64,000 bases of DNA from Tetrapisispora phaffii CBS 4417. Lineage: Eukaryota; Ascomycota; Saccharomycetes; Saccharomycetales; Saccharomycetaceae. Shown piece after piece: positions 60,236-64,000 of this stretch (position 1 is the first letter of the stretch; each line of letters starts with the position of its first letter). Location of the stretch: positions 248,001-312,000 of the forward strand of contig NC_016530.1 of assembly GCF_000236905.1 (NCBI RefSeq). Reading direction: 5' to 3'. Both the position numbers and the translations under genes were made by a program. The notes beneath the pieces are model-generated. The model searched no databases, was not told the DNA's origin, and saw nothing but the letters and a program-made list of their open reading frames with translations.

Positions 60236-62188
60236 ATGTCATCTTCTGATATCTTCGATGTTCTAAACATTCAACAAAAGTCAAAGAGCCCTAACGTGCC
60301 AACTAGCTCCAATGTAGCCAAACCTAATCCAATTAATAAATCCCAAGTCACTACCATGCAAAGAGAACTTTTCAACCTTTTAGGTGATAATCAACCTTCA
60401 ATTATGGTAGGATCTAAGAATAACAGATTTAAAGAGAAGCTAAATAAGAATGTTAAGGTTTCTCCATGGACTTTGGCTCCGTTTCAAGCTACATCTACAT
60501 TGAAATTGAATCATTGGGTTAAAGGATCAAAGGAATTGGTCGGTAAAGAACCACAGGAATCGGCCTTTGCAAAATATAATCAACATTTAACTATTCCAAC
60601 TTTTACTGAAAAAGAGTACTTGAATTTTATGACTATTAAAGAAAATCATGATCAATCAATGATTAATAATAATCAAAAGGCAGATACTAATGTACAAGAA
60701 GAAAAGACTTTGAATTCTAATAATGAAGATTCCAGCAACAAGAATAGTGGAAATAAAGAAAATGTGAATGAATCTTTGCCGACAGAAAATAAAGAAGACG
60801 TAGTGGAAAAGTTCATGGATGCAAATGAATCGGTTTCTGAAGTATTAGATGGATCTAAAAAGCCAACGAATACAAATAAAAATGAGAACGGTGTTGAAAA
60901 CTATAAAATGGCAGACAATAATGGAGTAAATCCAGAAGCTATTAATGATGAGGATATAAAGCAAAATGATGAAGAAAATTTAGAATCCCATGTATCTGTT
61001 AATTTACCTGATAAACAACTAAATTCTGAAAATGAAAACTCTATAGAATCTCTAAATAATAATAAAAAGGAAAAAACACAGAAGGAATGGAGTTTCAAGG
61101 AAGTAGAATACTTGTTCAATTTATGCAGGAAATTTGACTTAAACTGGCATGTTATATATGATAGGTATAATTTTGAGAATGAAAATAATGATAATGAAGA
61201 CAGAAGATTAGATGATTTAAAAGCAAAATTCTATGAAATAAGTAAGAAATATTTTCTAACTATTAGACCTGATGATCCTTTAGTAGCACAGCTAACATAT
61301 TCTAAGGAAAAAGAATTGGAAAGAAAGAGATATCTGGATAGACTGCTTGCTAGATCAGCTGCTGAAATTGCAGAAGAAGAAGCTTTGATTATTGAATCAA
61401 GGAAATTTGAAATGGCTGCAAAGAAGACTTTAAATGAACGAGAGAATTTATTACGATTACTAGATTCTCCAAATTCTAATCAATCTATTTCACAATATAT
61501 GACTTCCCAGGGTATTTCTCAACTTTACAGCAGTCTATTGACAGATAAATCAAGGAAACGTAAACATATGACTTCTGTGCCTGAAAATCCATGGATGAAG
61601 CAACAAAATCAATTTGCCCAACAAAGACAAAGATTCCAGCAAATGCACGGTATAAAGCAAGAAGGATCCAATATATCTACCAACAAACCAAATCGTCAAA
61701 ATACTACGAATTATGATATTAGCACTAGTACTAATGACGATACAAACATGGAAGCTGGTTCCCATGGCTTAGAAGCTGAATTGAATGCGGATAGTAACAT
61801 GTTAAGCCAATCCCAGAAAAGTGTTACAAAGAAACAAAAACTTGAATTGCAAATAGCTAATAAGAGAAAAGCTGAAAGTGAATATGCTGATAGTATATTG
61901 CAGAATTTCAATAAGGAAGAACAAGAATCTTTGGGATTAAAAGCTCATGGTGAAAAGTTAAAACCAGGTGTCTACACCAGATCAAGCAAAATATCAACAT
62001 ATAAACCAGCAGTTCAGAATAAGATAAACATCATAATACAAGAACTTGGATTGCCATTGAGGCCTGTTATGCTAACATCAAAAGTTTTTGATAAGTATGA
62101 AGAATTATCAAAACAAATCGTGACGTTAAACGACTTAAAGAGGCATCTCGACAAGCTAGAGGCTGAGAATTTCATAATAAAGAAATAA
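60236..62188 (+). CDS. SWC4: SWR1/NuA4 subunit Swc4 (DMAP1 homologue)
   Basis: Swc4 is shared by the SWR1 complex (H2A.Z exchange) and the NuA4 acetyltransferase. The protein starts MSSSDIFDVLNIQQKSKSP, continues with MQRELFNLLGDNQP and the HWVKGSKELVG block, then a SANT-like region (WSFKEVEYLFNLCRKFDLNWHVIYDRY) and the LLARSAAEIAEEEALI helix. The end matches the family (LRPVM, EELSKQIVTLNDLKRHLDKLEA). At 650 residues it is much longer than the S. cerevisiae protein (476). The excess is two Asn/Glu/Asp-rich inserts, at about 135-280 and 460-540. Confidence 0.95.
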   Translation: MSSSDIFDVLNIQQKSKSPNVPTSSNVAKPNPINKSQVTTMQRELFNLLGDNQPSIMVGSKNNRFKEKLNKNVKVSPWTLAPFQATSTLKLNHWVKGSKELVGKEPQESAFAKYNQHLTIPTFTEKEYLNFMTIKENHDQSMINNNQKADTNVQEEKTLNSNNEDSSNKNSGNKENVNESLPTENKEDVVEKFMDANESVSEVLDGSKKPTNTNKNENGVENYKMADNNGVNPEAINDEDIKQNDEENLESHVSVNLPDKQLNSENENSIESLNNNKKEKTQKEWSFKEVEYLFNLCRKFDLNWHVIYDRYNFENENNDNEDRRLDDLKAKFYEISKKYFLTIRPDDPLVAQLTYSKEKELERKRYLDRLLARSAAEIAEEEALIIESRKFEMAAKKTLNERENLLRLLDSPNSNQSISQYMTSQGISQLYSSLLTDKSRKRKHMTSVPENPWMKQQNQFAQQRQRFQQMHGIKQEGSNISTNKPNRQNTTNYDISTSTNDDTNMEAGSHGLEAELNADSNMLSQSQKSVTKKQKLELQIANKRKAESEYADSILQNFNKEEQESLGLKAHGEKLKPGVYTRSSKISTYKPAVQNKINIIIQELGLPLRPVMLTSKVFDKYEELSKQIVTLNDLKRHLDKLEAENFIIKK

Positions 62189-62686
62189 ATATAAAACAAT
62201 ATATAAAGTTGAATACTAAATGAATGAACTAGATGAAAAACACTTCAATATCACTAAATAAATGATTTTAATGTTATGTCATAAATAATTACTTACACAT
62301 AAGATCAAAACGGGTTCGGGAACTTAACGTAACTTCTAATAGCGCGATTGAATATAAACTGAGAATAAAATTAATTATCTTGACAATAAAACAAAACTAT
62401 TATTTTAAGAGGTCTGTTCTTGAAGTGAGTAATATTTCAATTACTTTTAATAATCTTAATCAAGAAACTTATCTAAGAATTTGATTATTATATTGATCCA
62501 TCAAGATTCATTTGGATCAATTTTTACCGTGCAAAAGAAGTAACAACATAAGGTTTTGTTATCCGTTTCATAAACAATTGATCTTGTATTCTATTGTCGA
62601 ATAAGTAATCATTTATTTGTTGTTATATTTGTTATTGATATTTTTAAAAGAAATTTAGAGAGAAACTTTAATTGTTGAACGATTGA
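62189..62686. promoter_or_regulatory. SWC4-BUD6 spacer
   Basis: 498 bp, AT-rich; the downstream half is the BUD6 promoter. No gene or clear site seen. Confidence 0.4.
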
Positions 62687-64000
62687 ATGGCACCTGCATC
62701 TCATATTAAAGCTACGAATTCTAGCGTTGAAAGTACCGTTACAAAACTGCTGATCTCAACCAAGCAATTACTTCAGGTATTGACACAGTGGTCGAAAGGG
62801 ATTGTTAATGAGAAAGCAGTATCCGATTCATATGTCCAGTTGGGAAACGATTTGAAAATTGTTTCTAAATTTTTCAAGCATTTGGATGTTGATGTATCAG
62901 ACTTGGTCGTTGTACCAAAAAATCTAAGGAAAGTCTTAGAATCGGCATTACGTGAATCGCCTTCAGAAGAAACGTTGAATAGATTTCTTCCAACAATTAG
63001 AGATATCATTGTAACCTTATTAGAAAAACTTAAGGTAAAACAAGCAGAATTGAAAGCAAGAAAGCAAGAAACTCATGAGTCAGATTTTCCTGGACATAGA
63101 AAAACAGCTTCTGTTATGAGTACAGTGTCCACTACTACATCTCTAGGATCAGATAATGGTACTAATGGTAATTCAAAAAGTAGGTCTCCTAGTGTAGTCT
63201 TAGATTCTAATTCTAATTCTAATTCAATCGCTGGCGTTAATAGTCAAGAAGATGTAATAAACAGAAGAGATCAAATATCTAATTACAAAAGTAGTGAACA
63301 AGTATCTACGGGTAATAATGATATGTCCAGTAATTCACATGTAGACGTCCATAAAAGTGCATTGACACCTCATGCTGAAACAATTACATCGGCTGGTGCT
63401 ACATCTCTAGAAACTCAGAGCAGCCCAGGGACTCTAAAAGTTCAAAAGACGAGAACTGTCTCTGAAACTGAAGCCCTATTACAATTAAAAAATGGTTCAA
63501 ATTTACAGAGACGTGCATCCAAAAGATTTTCAGCATACCAGATTGCAAAATTAACAAATCAATCCAGTTCAGATGCCGCTGCCGCAACACCTGCAAACAT
63601 GATAATTACTAATTCGGCAGACCAAACAGATTTGGAAAGAGAGAGAACTTTTTCAAGACTTTCCTCAGCGACTAGTAATATCGATGACAATGAAAGTGTA
63701 CCTATGGAACAGAGTGGATCAATTTCTAAAACAATATCAGGGTCCGAAAACGGGAAAGTTTTATTTTTAAAACTAGGTAACAGAGTTAAAAGATGCAATG
63801 TAATATTTCCTTCTAATATCAACGAGCTAAGGTTATTGTTTGTTAAGGAATTTGCTTATTCCCCAGGAACAGATGATTTCCCAAGCATTTATATTAGGGA
63901 TTCAGAATATGATGTATTTTATGAACTAGAACAAAGTGATTTAAATAATATTAAACCAGGGACTGTTTTAGAGCTACGTGTATTAAATGACAACGGCAAC
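62687..64000 (+). CDS. BUD6: Actin- and formin-binding polarity protein Bud6, 5' part (runs off window)
   Basis: Bud6/Aip3 stimulates the formin Bni1 at the bud site and neck. The ATG at 62687 directly follows an in-frame stop (TGA at 62684-62686), so the start is secure. 438 residues are visible and the frame is open to the end of the window. The N-terminal domain (about 14-120, STVTKLLISTKQLLQVLTQWSKG, QLGNDLKIVSKFF, NRFLPTIRDIIVTLLEKLKVKQAE) matches the yeast family. A Ser/Thr/Asn-rich linker follows, and from about 360 the start of a more conserved region (KVLFLKLGNRVKR). In S. cerevisiae BUD6 is YLR319C. Confidence 0.94.
   Translation, partial: MAPASHIKATNSSVESTVTKLLISTKQLLQVLTQWSKGIVNEKAVSDSYVQLGNDLKIVSKFFKHLDVDVSDLVVVPKNLRKVLESALRESPSEETLNRFLPTIRDIIVTLLEKLKVKQAELKARKQETHESDFPGHRKTASVMSTVSTTTSLGSDNGTNGNSKSRSPSVVLDSNSNSNSIAGVNSQEDVINRRDQISNYKSSEQVSTGNNDMSSNSHVDVHKSALTPHAETITSAGATSLETQSSPGTLKVQKTRTVSETEALLQLKNGSNLQRRASKRFSAYQIAKLTNQSSSDAAAATPANMIITNSADQTDLERERTFSRLSSATSNIDDNESVPMEQSGSISKTISGSENGKVLFLKLGNRVKRCNVIFPSNINELRLLFVKEFAYSPGTDDFPSIYIRDSEYDVFYELEQSDLNNIKPGTVLELRVLNDNGN

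Overview
This window is nuclear DNA of a budding yeast of the family Saccharomycetaceae. It is AT-rich and gene-dense, with nearly intronless genes. The only spliced protein gene I see is RPL26, with a GTATGT donor and a TACTAAC branch point. tRNA genes carry retrotransposon LTRs beside them. Gene order largely follows S. cerevisiae chromosome VII from YGR038W (ORM1) down to YGR002C (SWC4), in reverse. It is interleaved with genes that S. cerevisiae keeps only on the sister chromosome XII track: KAP95, YLR345W, VRP1, RPL38 and BUD6. Several essential neighbours expected from a single ancestral track are absent (ERV1, THG1, SEC9, NUP2, SGD1). This mosaic fits a post-whole-genome-duplication yeast that resolved its duplicates differently from S. 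cerevisiae. Compositionally it could be Tetrapisispora, Vanderwaltozyma, Naumovozyma or Kazachstania, but I cannot name the species.

Layout. 0-10 kb: 3' part of HEM15, tRNA-Val, ORM1 and ACB1 (divergent), KAP95, CAX4, and a CIS1/YGR035C-type small gene behind three perfect Pdr1/Pdr3 sites. 9.6-25 kb: YLR345W-type PFK2/FBPase relative, spliced RPL26, tRNA-Arg, TIM21, the large FKS glucan synthase, POP6 across a very GC-rich divergent promoter, VRP1 (with an assembly gap) and tRNA-Glu. 25-34 kb: a 2.6-kb gene-poor stretch with an LTR relic and a broken quinone-reductase-like pseudogene, RPS25, a YGR026W-type membrane protein, an unrecognised 416-residue protein and MTL1/MID2. 34-45.4 kb: VMA7, UGA1 (with tandem GATA sites), YGR016W-type membrane protein, EAT1-type hydrolase, MSB2 and SNU71. 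45.7-51.1 kb: a lineage-specific island with tRNA-Ser (intron), two almost identical inverted LTRs, a partial LTR, four 49-nt hairpin repeats, an unrecognised 618-residue protein and tRNA-Leu. 51.8-64 kb: STF2, ECT1, PRP18, TFG2, RPL38, CUL3, SWC4 and the 5' part of BUD6.

Most genes are ordinary housekeeping or cell-wall/signalling genes with no operon logic. Two sensors of the cell-wall and filamentation MAPK pathways (MTL1/MID2 and MSB2) and the glucan synthase FKS lie on the same segment, as in S. cerevisiae. The most unusual part is the 45.7-51.1 kb island. Its 49-nt hairpins show compensatory base changes, and it contains an orphan protein with a repeated aromatic/basic motif and a Cys cluster.
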